The notes beneath the pieces were generated by a model. It was not told where the DNA came from and did not search any database. It was given only the letters and a program-made list of their open reading frames with translations. This document shows positions 15,486 through 23,962 of a DNA stretch of 43,955 nt, piece after piece (within the stretch, counting starts at the first letter, position 1; every line of letters begins with the position of its first letter). The position numbers and the translations under genes were made by a program. Source of the stretch: an uncultured Treponema sp. (lineage in GTDB: Bacteria > Spirochaetota > Spirochaetia > Treponematales > Treponemataceae); assembly GCA_946186185.1 (NCBI GenBank), contig CAMHMJ010000028.1:1-43955 (forward strand), given 5' to 3'.

Positions 15486-16737
15486 CACATCAGAAAACGG
15501 ATTTTTCGGTTCCTACGGCGGAAAATACCTTCCGGAAGTTTTACGGGGCGCCGTGGATGAACTTGAAATTGCTTTTAATAAATACATGAAGGACGAGGAA
15601 TTTTTGTCTGAACTGAAAATCCTTCAGAAAGACTATATCGGCCGGGCAACTCCATTAATGTACGCTCCAAAGGCAACGGAACTCCTGGGGGGCGCGCAGA
15701 TTTACATCAAACTTGAAGGACTTGCAAATACCGGTGCTCATAAAATCAATAATGCCATCGGACAGGTGCTTCTTGCAAAAAAAATGGGAAAAACCCGTAT
15801 TATTGCGGAAACTGGAGCAGGTCAGCACGGAGTAGCCACTGCTGCAGCCTGCGCAAAACTTGGAATGGAATGTCATGTCTACATGGGTGAAGTTGATGTC
15901 CGCCGTCAGCAGCCAAATGTTGCTTCCATGGAATTGTACGGAGCAACGGTTCATCCTGTAAAAACCGGAAGCCGCACTTTAAAAGATGCGGTAAATGAAG
16001 CGATGAGGGACTGGGCGGCAAATTATTCTACAACTCATTACTGTCTGGGTTCGGCTCTGGGACCGGCGCCTTTTCCGGATATCGTAAGAACTTTCCAGTC
16101 AATAATCGGACAGGAAATTAAGGAGCAGGCAGAGGAAAAAGGTCTTGTAATTGATTCCCTTGTTGCCTGTGTCGGGGGCGGAAGTAATGCCAGCGGAATG
16201 TTTGCGCCTTTTTTTGATGATGAATCAGTTAAACTTTACGGAGCAGAAGCCGGTGGAACGGGTCCTGAATCTGGACACAACGCAAGCCGAATGACAGGAA
16301 ACGCTGCCCGGGACGGAATTGTCCAGGGGTACAAGAGCCGTTTCCTTCTGGATGAGGACGGGCAGGTGGCTCAGACCAGTTCAATTTCTGCGGGACTTGA
16401 TTATGCGGGAATCAGTCCTCAGCTTGCAATGCTTGGAATGACCGGACGAATCAAATTTGAAGCGGTTTTAGATGACGAAGCACTGAATGCAGTAAGTTTT
16501 TTTGCAAAAAATGAAGGTGTTTTAATGGCTCTTGAAAGCGCTCATGCTGCGGCTCTTGCAATAAAGCTTGCTCCGGCTATTTCAAAAGACAAGGCGCTGA
16601 TTATAAATATGAGCGGCCGTGGAGATAAAGATGTTTTCATCACTTCACCGGTTTTCCGTCCGGAAGAATGGAAAGAGTTTTTAAAGTCGGAACTGCATCG
16701 CCTGGAAACAAATGCAGATGTTCATTCAAAATATTAG
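15478..16737 (+). CDS. trpB: Tryptophan synthase beta chain
   Basis: A 419-residue PLP enzyme that condenses indole with serine. PLP lysine is K89 in TGAHKINNAIGQ. AETGAGQHGVATA, VGGGSNASGMF (PLP phosphate) and the C-terminal NMSGRGDKD are all present, so it is the standard TrpB1 type. The ATG at 15478 has a GAGG ribosome site inside the trpCF end, which it overlaps, suggesting coupling. It is 9 bp from trpA. Confidence 0.98.
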   Translation: MYNTSENGFFGSYGGKYLPEVLRGAVDELEIAFNKYMKDEEFLSELKILQKDYIGRATPLMYAPKATELLGGAQIYIKLEGLANTGAHKINNAIGQVLLAKKMGKTRIIAETGAGQHGVATAAACAKLGMECHVYMGEVDVRRQQPNVASMELYGATVHPVKTGSRTLKDAVNEAMRDWAANYSTTHYCLGSALGPAPFPDIVRTFQSIIGQEIKEQAEEKGLVIDSLVACVGGGSNASGMFAPFFDDESVKLYGAEAGGTGPESGHNASRMTGNAARDGIVQGYKSRFLLDEDGQVAQTSSISAGLDYAGISPQLAMLGMTGRIKFEAVLDDEALNAVSFFAKNEGVLMALESAHAAALAIKLAPAISKDKALIINMSGRGDKDVFITSPVFRPEEWKEFLKSELHRLETNADVHSKY

Positions 16738-16746
16738 GGGAAACTT

Positions 16747-17556
16747 ATGAAAACTAAATTAATGGCACATCTTGTTGCAAATTACCCGGATGAAAAAACT
16801 GCTTTTACAGTTGCAGAAAGCCTTGTGAAAGGCGGCGCAGATATTCTAGAAATTCAGCTTCCCTTCAGTGATCCCAATGCGGACGGGCCTGCGATTCAGA
16901 ATGCCTGCTCCTTTACTTTGGAAAAGGGCTACAAAACTCAGGATGCCCTGAACTTCATTAAAAAAGTTCACGAAGCATTTCCACAGACTACAATTTACAT
17001 TATGAGCTACGGTTCCCTGGTTTTTACGCCGGGAGTTGAAGAGTTTGCACGAAAAGCCGCTGAATGCGGAGTGAAGGGGCTTATAATTCCCGACCTTCCC
17101 TTTGACTGCGACGAGGGGCTTACGGCGGCCTGCAAAAAATACGGAATGGAAAATATTCCGGTGGCTGCCTTTGGAATGAGCGACCAGCGGCTTTCAAAAA
17201 TGACGAAGTGCGGTTTTGAACACATTTACGCAGCCCTTCGCTCTGGAATTACGGGCACAGAAACATCCATTGAACAGTCTACTCTGGATTTTATCAAAAA
17301 GGTGAGCGCCGGCGGAGCAAAAGTTTACGGCGGTTTTGGAATCCAGAACGGTGAGCAGTCAAAAGTTCTTTCTCCTTATGTGGATGCGGTTGTGGCAGGT
17401 TCCGTTTTTGTAAGAATTATTACGGAAAGTACCTGCAGCAATTCCTGTGAGGGAGGAAAGGCTGGTACGGAACAGCTTTCAGTTCTTTCTGAAAAAATTA
17501 TTTCGAAAGCCCGGGAACTGACTCATACTGAACAGACTGTCGGATCTGCCTCCTGA
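16747..17556 (+). CDS. trpA: Tryptophan synthase alpha chain
   Basis: A 269-residue TIM barrel that splits indole-3-glycerol phosphate to indole and glyceraldehyde-3-phosphate and works in complex with TrpB. Catalytic E35 (LEIQLPFSDP) and D46 (NADGP) match Glu49 and Asp60 of the E. coli enzyme. The N-terminal strand (MAHLVANYPD) and SYGSLVF differ from the usual FITAGDPD and YANLVF, so it is a divergent TrpA. A Cys/Ser/Gly-rich insert lies at about 224-241. AGGGGAA precedes the start. Last gene of the operon. Confidence 0.94.
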   Translation: MKTKLMAHLVANYPDEKTAFTVAESLVKGGADILEIQLPFSDPNADGPAIQNACSFTLEKGYKTQDALNFIKKVHEAFPQTTIYIMSYGSLVFTPGVEEFARKAAECGVKGLIIPDLPFDCDEGLTAACKKYGMENIPVAAFGMSDQRLSKMTKCGFEHIYAALRSGITGTETSIEQSTLDFIKKVSAGGAKVYGGFGIQNGEQSKVLSPYVDAVVAGSVFVRIITESTCSNSCEGGKAGTEQLSVLSEKIISKARELTHTEQTVGSAS

Positions 17557-17876
17557 AAATAAGGCGCTGGTGTTACCGCTCTCCGAAAAAAAATGGCAGA
17601 TATCTAAACTTTTTTGGTTCAATTTTAGAAAAAATTTAGAATAAGGTTCTATACTAAACTCATAAAAAATAATTCAAAAAAGTCATATATATAGAACTGC
17701 TAGTTAAACTTCAAAGGGCACTGGAAAGGGTTCGGAGAGCGGTCTCGCGAAAAACGGAGAGTGTTTCGGAAGAGAGTTAATTCGGAGACGAGTCCATTCG
17801 GAGAGAGCGGAGAAGAGTTAATCTCGGAGAGAGTCGGAGAGGGCTGGAGAGAGAAAACGCGAGACTGGTAGTTTAT
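17557..17876. repeat. Purine-rich repeats bounded by inverted repeats
   Basis: No gene is seen. ACCGCTCTCCGAA (17575-17587) has a perfect inverse copy at 17731-17743. From there to about 17870 the plus strand is G/A-rich, with CGGAGAG repeated at least five times plus variants (CGGAAGAG, CGGAGAAG), and GTTAAT-CGGAGA occurring twice. GGTCTCGCG near 17741 and CGCGAGACT near 17858 form another inverted pair. Between the first pair lies AT-rich DNA without evident features. Confidence 0.55.
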
Positions 17877-17877
17877 A

Positions 17878-18010
17878 AAAGGGGCTGTCTAATAAGTTTA
17901 GTGACTGCGGTCATTGAGCCTGTCGAAATGACCATTTACACTATATCTGGTGGTTTCGAGAACCTCAACCACCGCAAACTTTTCTTTTTGGACAGCCCTT
18001 TTTTTTTTAC
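17878..18010. terminator. REPIN-like doublet acting as bidirectional terminator
   Basis: An outer stem GGGCTGTC (17882-17889) with GGACAGCCC (17990-17998), followed by a run of T, encloses two 25-bp imperfect palindromes at 17909-17933 and 17949-17973. The first, read on the minus strand, and the second share GGT..TTTCGA.A..CTCAA..ACC, with CA/TG replaced by GG/CC as a compensating pair. Thus two copies of one REP-like unit lie in opposite orientation. It separates the convergent trp operon and GH31 gene. Confidence 0.7.
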
Positions 18011-20344
18011 CTAAAAACTGATTCCTTCAAGCAGTTCTTTAAGAGTGAACTTTTTCTCTTTTGTATTTCCGTTTACTTTCCAGTCTTTGTCGCTTCCTGC
18101 CTTAGAGTTCTTTGGAAGTCGGATTGTGTAGCTTTCAGAAAGGAATGTCTTGTTTTCTGTTGCAGAGCATTTTAACACCGCTTTTCCGTCCTTTTCAGAA
18201 AGAACAATTTCAAGTTCGGAATAATTTCCGTTTTTGTACTGCTCGGTTGTTCCGTCATCGTTGTAGAGAACAAAGCGGCTTTCCCGGCTGCCATTTTCCG
18301 CAGTTTTGTCCGCAGTTCCGGCACCCTCGAATGGAATTACAAAAATTCCGCTTTCTGCATCTGTGGAAGCTGTGCCGGCGGCATTTGAAGTTCTGTTTGA
18401 ATCAGCACCTGCTTCAGCAAAGGGAATAATTGCTCCTTCCTTTACAAAAACCGGAATCCGCTCAATGGTATTTTTTGTTGTTACAACCCGGCCTGTTCCA
18501 ATATTCACCTTTTCCAGAGTGAAGAAATCGTACCAGTTGCCTTCCGGAAGATAGGTAAGGTGCTCTTTTTCGTTAAAGGCGTCCTTTGTAATCGGGGAAA
18601 CCAGAATCCAGTCGCCGAACATGAACTGGCTTTCATTAAACTTTGCAGGCGTGTTTTTGTCTTCAAGGAACATGGCACGCATCATCGGCCGGGCACCCGC
18701 TTCTTTACCAGACACGGTCATTGTCTGTCTTGCGGTAGAATAGATGTACGGAAGAAGGCGCATTCGGATCTTTATAAATGAGCCTACGATTTTTTCTGCC
18801 TGTTCAGAGAAGTTATAAGGTTCCCGGGGTCCTGTTCCGTGGGCACGGTAAACCGGAGTAAAGGCGCCGAACTGCTGCCAGCGGATATAAAGTTCTTCCG
18901 GGGATTTTTCCGGAGTGAAGCCCCCGACATCGCTTCCCCAGTACGGAAGTCCTGAAAGACCGGCATTTACACCCCAGGCGATATTTCGTGTAAGGCTTGG
19001 CCAGCTGACTGCAACGTCCCCGGACCATACCGAAACATTGAATTTTCCGATTCCGGTGTATCCCGAGCGGGACATGATGAAAAGTCGTCTGTCCGGCTCC
19101 AGTTTGTGAAGTCCTTCAAAAAGCGCCTTTGACCAGTAGTAGTTGTAGTAGTTGTGAACGTCCGCTTCGTCGTATTTTCCGTATTTCAGGCCCTTCTGGT
19201 TCCAGGCGCCTTCCGGCTCTCCAAGGTCTGTCCAGAAGCCGTCGATTCCGGAGTCCAGCATTTCCTTGTAGCGTTTTCCCATGAAGTCCGGCGCTTTTTT
19301 TGCAAATGGATTAAAAAGTCCGCCGTTCTTCGAATCGAAGCACCACCAGTCCCGCCACAGGCACAGCTTTCCCTTGTCGTTCTTGCACAAAAGTCCGCTG
19401 TTCTTAAGCTCTTCAAAGTTCTTGCTGTCTGAAGTAAAAAACGGCTCCGTAATGGTGATGAGCTTTATTCCGTCTTCTTCAAGGCGCTCTTCCATCTTTT
19501 TGTAGTCCGCAAATTTCGGGCTGGTCCAGAAAATGTCTCCCATTTTTTCAAACCAGTACAGGTCCAGAACAACGGCTGAAAGAGGAATGTCGTGCTTCTT
19601 GAAGTCGTCTGCCAGGGCAATTACTTCCTCTGCACTTTCGTAGCCGTATTTTGACTGAATGTAGCCGTATACCCACTTAGGAAGCATGCAGGAAGTGCCC
19701 GTTTCTTCATAGAACTTCTGAACACAGTCTCCGGCGCTTTTGTCCTGACGAACATAGCAGTCGATTCTTCTGTATTCCGTGCGGTAGAGCTCTGCGTCCG
19801 GGCCGTCCTGAAAGTAGATTTTGTCCCGGGCGTTTGAGTTGTAGTACACGCTGGTGCTTTCGTCAGTAAAATAGTAAGGAATGAACAGAAGCGCGTGGTT
19901 TCCATATTTTGATTCATTGTAGATTGTCCAGGACTGGTTTGAAAGATTTACCGCAGTGGGTGCTTCTCCAAATCCGTGGAATTCCTTTGCGGTTTTCCAT
20001 TCCCGGAGTTCCTTGAGCATTGTTTTTTCAGTTGAAAAGGTGGATTTATACAGGGGCTTTCCGCCGCAAACCAGGGTGTAGCCCTTTTCTTCCGGAATTA
20101 CCACGAAGTGTTCCCAGGAATAGGAGCCGTCATCATTTTTTACGAATTTTACATCGCTGAGTTCCCGTTTAAGTTCAAATTCTTTAGCCGGGTTCAGACT
20201 TTTTTTGGCGGTTGCCACAAAGTGAACGGAACCGTCCTTGCAGCCGTCAAAGGAAAGGGAAATGCCGTCAGAAAATTTGATTTCTGCAGCCCATAAGTAA
20301 AGGCACGAAAGCAGTGCCGTTACAAACAATATCTTTTTTTTCAT
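18011..20344 (-). CDS. Secreted GH31 alpha-glucosidase
   Basis: A 777-residue glycoside hydrolase family 31 protein, probably releasing glucose from maltose or maltodextrin ends. A signal peptide (about 1-20, KKKILFVTALLSCLYLWAA) directs export. Catalytic nucleophile D373 lies in GFWTDLGEPEG and acid/base D443 in SGDVAVSWPS; GLPYWGSDVGGF and RAHGTGPREPY are also family blocks. The C-terminal beta domains carry an Ala/Thr/Asn-rich insert (about 644-690). AAGGAGATC precedes ATG. It shares a promoter layout and operator with the amylase gene, so both likely form a starch/maltodextrin regulon. Other GH31 specificities (xylosidase) are less likely given this link. Confidence 0.93.
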   Translation of the reverse strand: MKKKILFVTALLSCLYLWAAEIKFSDGISLSFDGCKDGSVHFVATAKKSLNPAKEFELKRELSDVKFVKNDDGSYSWEHFVVIPEEKGYTLVCGGKPLYKSTFSTEKTMLKELREWKTAKEFHGFGEAPTAVNLSNQSWTIYNESKYGNHALLFIPYYFTDESTSVYYNSNARDKIYFQDGPDAELYRTEYRRIDCYVRQDKSAGDCVQKFYEETGTSCMLPKWVYGYIQSKYGYESAEEVIALADDFKKHDIPLSAVVLDLYWFEKMGDIFWTSPKFADYKKMEERLEEDGIKLITITEPFFTSDSKNFEELKNSGLLCKNDKGKLCLWRDWWCFDSKNGGLFNPFAKKAPDFMGKRYKEMLDSGIDGFWTDLGEPEGAWNQKGLKYGKYDEADVHNYYNYYWSKALFEGLHKLEPDRRLFIMSRSGYTGIGKFNVSVWSGDVAVSWPSLTRNIAWGVNAGLSGLPYWGSDVGGFTPEKSPEELYIRWQQFGAFTPVYRAHGTGPREPYNFSEQAEKIVGSFIKIRMRLLPYIYSTARQTMTVSGKEAGARPMMRAMFLEDKNTPAKFNESQFMFGDWILVSPITKDAFNEKEHLTYLPEGNWYDFFTLEKVNIGTGRVVTTKNTIERIPVFVKEGAIIPFAEAGADSNRTSNAAGTASTDAESGIFVIPFEGAGTADKTAENGSRESRFVLYNDDGTTEQYKNGNYSELEIVLSEKDGKAVLKCSATENKTFLSESYTIRLPKNSKAGSDKDWKVNGNTKEKKFTLKELLEGISF

Positions 20345-20362
20345 TAGTGGATCTCCTTGGTT

Positions 20363-20399
20363 TAGCGCTAATTATAAATAATATTTTGATTCTTGTCAT
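20363..20399 (-). promoter_or_regulatory. GH31 promoter with TAGCGCTA operator
   Basis: On the minus strand: -35 ATGACA (20394-20399), 17-bp spacer, -10 TATAAT (20371-20376), directly followed by TAGCGCTA (20363-20370), 19 bp before the start codon. Plus-strand GTTTAGCGCTAATT compares with GTATAGCGCTAAAC at the amylase. A repressor bound here would cover the transcription start. Confidence 0.75.
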
Positions 20400-20426
20400 T
20401 CGCGGCCGGGGACTATTTTTTTTCAG

Positions 20427-20455
20427 TTGAACTGTGGAACAAAACGAAGTAAAAT
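20427..20455 (+). promoter_or_regulatory. Promoter of the adenosine deaminase gene
   Basis: TTGAAC (20427-20432), 17-bp spacer, TAAAAT (20450-20455). It lies back to back with the GH31 promoter. Confidence 0.5.
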
Positions 20456-20537
20456 AGATTCATAAAAAAATACTAAAGTCGGGGCGCTTTTTTGCCGATA
20501 AAAAGGTAAGGTGAATTGTACCTGATGGAGAAGAATT

Positions 20538-21554
20538 ATGGATCAGAAAGAATTTTACTCACTTTTAAAGCGCGTTCCTAAAGCAGAAATACACCTTCAT
20601 ATCGAGGCGGTTCCTACAATTAAGACTATCAAGGCTTTGTATCAGAAGCGTTTTGATAAAGAAATGACGGATGAGGATATTACCGCTCTTTTTTCCTATG
20701 AGGATTTGAACGGATTCATTCAGGCCTTCTTGAAGATTCAGGATTTGTTCACCTGCGAAGACGATTTTAACTACGTTTTTGATGACCTTGAAGAGTATCT
20801 GGTTGAAAATAACATTGTCTATACGGAAGCATTCTTTGCTCCAACTGCATTCCTCAAGAAAGGCTTTGATTACTCAAAGATGACAAAGGTCTTCTCCAAA
20901 AAAATTGCAGAAATCAAGAAAAACCGCGGAATCGTTATTAAGCTTCTTCTTGATGTTTCCCGCACCTTCGGCTGCGAAAACGCAATGAAGAACTACAATC
21001 TCTTAAAGGAATTCCCTTGCAAGGATATCATCGGAATCGGTCTTGGCGGTGCTGAAGTAAAAGGCCCTGCAGCAGAATACGCTCCGGTTTTTGAACAGGC
21101 CATTAAGGACGGTTTCCATGCTGTAGCTCATGCCGGTGAAGATGTGGGCCCTGAATCAATGTGGGATACCATCAACCTTCTTCACGCTGAACGAATCGGT
21201 CACGGAATTACCGCATATCAGGACGAAAAGCTTATGGATACCCTCAAGGAAAGTCAGCTTCCTCTTGAGGTTTGCCCTACAAGTAACGTGTTCACAAAGC
21301 ACTATGTTAAGAGCATTTCCGAGCACCCGATCCGCACTTTCTTTGACCGGGGAATGTATGTAACAGTAAATACCGACGACCCGGTTTTCTTTAAGACAAC
21401 TTTAATAGAAGAATTCTGGAAGCTTCATTCAGAGGCAAACTTTACGATTGAAGAAATTCAGACCCTTGTAAAGAATGCCTTTAACGCCCTCTTTATTGCA
21501 GAAAAAGACAAAAAAGAGTGGTGCAAAAAAGTCGACGAAGCTTTTAAGGCATAG
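20538..21554 (+). CDS. add: Adenosine deaminase family protein
   Basis: A 338-residue metal-dependent amidohydrolase barrel that should deaminate adenosine (or adenine/deoxyadenosine) to inosine for purine salvage. Metal ligands are in EIHLHIEA (H19, H21), AVAHAGED (His and Glu), ERIGHG (catalytic His) and NTDDP (Asp pair). The first motif ends IEA instead of the common LDG, a variant that may affect the substrate pocket. AGAAGAATT precedes ATG. A methyltransferase gene follows after 23 bp. Adenine deaminase is the main alternative. Confidence 0.88.
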   Translation: MDQKEFYSLLKRVPKAEIHLHIEAVPTIKTIKALYQKRFDKEMTDEDITALFSYEDLNGFIQAFLKIQDLFTCEDDFNYVFDDLEEYLVENNIVYTEAFFAPTAFLKKGFDYSKMTKVFSKKIAEIKKNRGIVIKLLLDVSRTFGCENAMKNYNLLKEFPCKDIIGIGLGGAEVKGPAAEYAPVFEQAIKDGFHAVAHAGEDVGPESMWDTINLLHAERIGHGITAYQDEKLMDTLKESQLPLEVCPTSNVFTKHYVKSISEHPIRTFFDRGMYVTVNTDDPVFFKTTLIEEFWKLHSEANFTIEEIQTLVKNAFNALFIAEKDKKEWCKKVDEAFKA

Positions 21555-21577
21555 AACGGCTTTGCAGGTCAGATTCC

Positions 21578-22441
21578 ATGACTGAAATCGAAAAATACTA
21601 CAATAAATTCAACGAAGACCATCGCCTGACAACCCGGCATGGTACCGTTGAATTTTTAACCTCCCTTCATTTTATTCAAAAATATCTGGATGCTCTGGCT
21701 GCTGAGAAAAAAACTGCCGGTACAAACTGCTGTGTAGCGGGGGAGCCGGCATCTGCTTCACAAAACTCTGCTGTTCAGAGTGAAAATCAGAGCCCGCTTA
21801 AAATCCTTGACATCGGTGCCGGAACCGGCCGCTATTCCATTGAACTGTGCCACCGTGGCTACGACGTGACCGCCGTTGAGCTGGTTCCACGAAATCTAGA
21901 GGTTCTTCGCTCAAAGCACGAAAACATCAAAACCTGGAAGGGAAATGCCACCGATCTTCACTTTTTTGAAGACGAAACCTTCGACCTTACCATAATGTTC
22001 GGCCCCCTGTACCATCTTCAGACCCGGGAAGAAAAACTCAAGGCCTTCCGGGAAGCCCGCCGTGTTACAAAAAAAGAGGGCTACATTTTTGCTGCCTACA
22101 TAATGAACGAGTACGCCATGATTCAGTACTGCTTTAAGGAAGGCAAAATCAAGGAGTGCCTGGAGAAGGGCGAAATCACGGAAGATTTTCACTGCATAAC
22201 CACAAAAAACAGCCTCTACAGCTATCAGCGCCTTTCCGACATCGACGAAATAAACCGGCTTTTAGGACAGACTCCTGTTCTGCGTTTTGCCCAGGACGGC
22301 GCTTCCGACTACATGCGCCGTGAACTCAATTCCATGGATGAAGAAACCTTCGACCTCTTCAAAAAATACCACCTTGCCACCTGCACCTGCCCGGAACTTC
22401 TGGGCGCCTCAAGTCATGTGGTTGATGTGGTGAAGGTGTAG
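21578..22441 (+). CDS. Class I SAM-dependent methyltransferase
   Basis: A 287-residue protein with a Rossmann-type methyltransferase fold: motif I ILDIGAGTGRYSIEL (about 76-90), acidic residue at the end of strand 2 (TAVELVP), and FDLTIMFGPLYHL as motif IV. The N-terminal part (TEIEKYYNKFNEDHRLTTRHGTVEF) is typical of a broad small-molecule methyltransferase family with unknown substrates. A low-complexity insert (about 42-71) lies before motif I. It is close behind add and may be cotranscribed. Substrate is not predictable. Confidence 0.85.
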   Translation: MTEIEKYYNKFNEDHRLTTRHGTVEFLTSLHFIQKYLDALAAEKKTAGTNCCVAGEPASASQNSAVQSENQSPLKILDIGAGTGRYSIELCHRGYDVTAVELVPRNLEVLRSKHENIKTWKGNATDLHFFEDETFDLTIMFGPLYHLQTREEKLKAFREARRVTKKEGYIFAAYIMNEYAMIQYCFKEGKIKECLEKGEITEDFHCITTKNSLYSYQRLSDIDEINRLLGQTPVLRFAQDGASDYMRRELNSMDEETFDLFKKYHLATCTCPELLGASSHVVDVVKV

Positions 22442-22461
22442 GGGGAGAGAGTGGAGAATTT

Positions 22462-23110
22462 ATGAAATTAAAGAAAACCTTATTAATTTTTTTTTCAAAT
22501 ATTTATATTAGTTTCGTGTTCAAGAAGTATTGATTATAAAGGGTATGAGCATTATCAAACACTTGATTTTTCGTATTTTGGTTATGACTTAAATATTTTG
22601 AAAGCCCCTTTTAAGAAAGACATTTTGTATACGGTAAAAAAAGGTGATAAGATAAAAGTAACAGAATTTAGAGTATATAAAAATGATGACTGTTACATAA
22701 AAGTAATTACACCATCAGGGAAGACAGGTTTTATACATTTTGGAAAAAACAATGTTTATAAAAATGATCGAGAAGAATTTAAGCAAATCGATACGATTGA
22801 AGTAAATAATAAATCGGTATGGGTTCTCAGTTTTAATAAAACTTTAGGAGTTTACTCTGACTTTCTGTATTCCCTGCCTGATTTCAAATCAGAGAAAATA
22901 TATGAACTGTCTAAGAGTGATAAAGAAAACTATGCGAAAACCATTGCAATTACAAATGATTTTGAATGGATAAAATTCACTATTTCTGGTGTATCTGGCT
23001 GGGTTCCTAAGGATTGCGTGTATGTTGACAGAGGTGGTCTTGCCTACTGGACACCAGCTGTTTCGATTCAGTATGAATTAATAGATAAATATCTTCCTGG
23101 TGAACTATAA
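22462..23110 (+). CDS. Lipoprotein, interrupted by a poly-T frameshift
   Basis: As read, the frame from ATG 22462 (good GTGGAG ribosome site) stops after 23 codons. Just after codon 8 there is a run of nine T (22489-22497). With eight T the frame continues as a lipoprotein signal (KKTLLIFFQIFILVSC) and joins the long frame ending at 23110, giving about 216 residues. The mature part has an SH3-like segment (TVKKGDKIKVTEF, then YIKVITPSGKTGFIHF) and a second similar one (WIKFTISGVSGWVPKD). Function unknown. Either a sequencing error, a pseudogene, or an on/off switch by slippage. The region is AT-rich compared with its neighbours. Confidence 0.7.
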
Positions 23111-23118
23111 AAAAGCCT

Positions 23119-23826
23119 ATGGAATGTTTCATGAGTAAATTAAAAATGCGGAGTAAGTTTTTTATTTCACTGTTGTTTTTGCTGACTGTATATGTTTATG
23201 GCACTGACGGTTATTATTCAGACCCTTATGACATAACTGATTTGAACATTCCAGAAGATTTTGTTGGAACTTATTTACCTGTGGATTATGAAAAGTCTTT
23301 GCTGGAAAGCAAATCGCATCAGGAAGCGTTGAATACGATTAAATCCAATCAAGATGAATATACTGTTCTATTTTTGAAGCAAAGTCATTGTCATTCAGAT
23401 CAGTGGTATTCAGATGGTTTTAATGTTAAGAAAAACTTAGTTGAAGAATGGACTTTTGTTACACGAGATGAAGATAAGATAGTTATAGATCAAAATGGTT
23501 ATGAATACCGAAAAATATCAGAGAATTCATACGATTATAAGGCAATTTATGATTATATCCTGAACAATTTACTGGAAGATTATATAAGTAGAGAATTGAA
23601 ATTAGAAAATCATCATATAGTCATAAAAAATCAATCTTATTGGTTAATTCTTGAATCAAGTTATACCAAAAAATATGTTTCTGCATTTCTTGATGGTCCT
23701 GACAGTCGTTTTTTTATAATTCTCTCTGGAAATAACTTAAAACTTGTAAAGGCAAAGCGTAGCGACGATTTTTTTATGCAATTTGATCCAACTGATGAAA
23801 TAATTTATGAATGTAAGAAAAATTAA
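23119..23826 (+). CDS. Secreted protein of unknown function
   Basis: A 235-residue protein, or 231 if the ATG at 23131 is used. Its N-terminal hydrophobic stretch (KFFISLLFLLTVYVYG) looks like a signal peptide. The mature part is rich in Tyr, Asp and Asn, with no domain I recognise. It follows the frameshifted lipoprotein by 8 bp and shares its low GC, so both may have arrived together or belong to one envelope function. Neither start has a strong ribosome site; GGA within the first codons could serve 23131. Confidence 0.65.
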   Translation: MECFMSKLKMRSKFFISLLFLLTVYVYGTDGYYSDPYDITDLNIPEDFVGTYLPVDYEKSLLESKSHQEALNTIKSNQDEYTVLFLKQSHCHSDQWYSDGFNVKKNLVEEWTFVTRDEDKIVIDQNGYEYRKISENSYDYKAIYDYILNNLLEDYISRELKLENHHIVIKNQSYWLILESSYTKKYVSAFLDGPDSRFFIILSGNNLKLVKAKRSDDFFMQFDPTDEIIYECKKN

Positions 23827-23962
23827 TTGGTAAGGTGTAAAGTTTCTCAAATCTGTTTTTCCGAAAATACAATAGAATTCTTCTTTCGAAATTATTTGTA
23901 TTTTTGTTTATTCTGTTATAGAATCAAGATAATAGTTTAAAAGAAAATATTGTGGGGGAAAA

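Noticed and set aside
20460..20537. Purine riboswitch in the add leader
   Set aside because: The short hairpin there does not have the conserved junction sequences of the purine aptamer.
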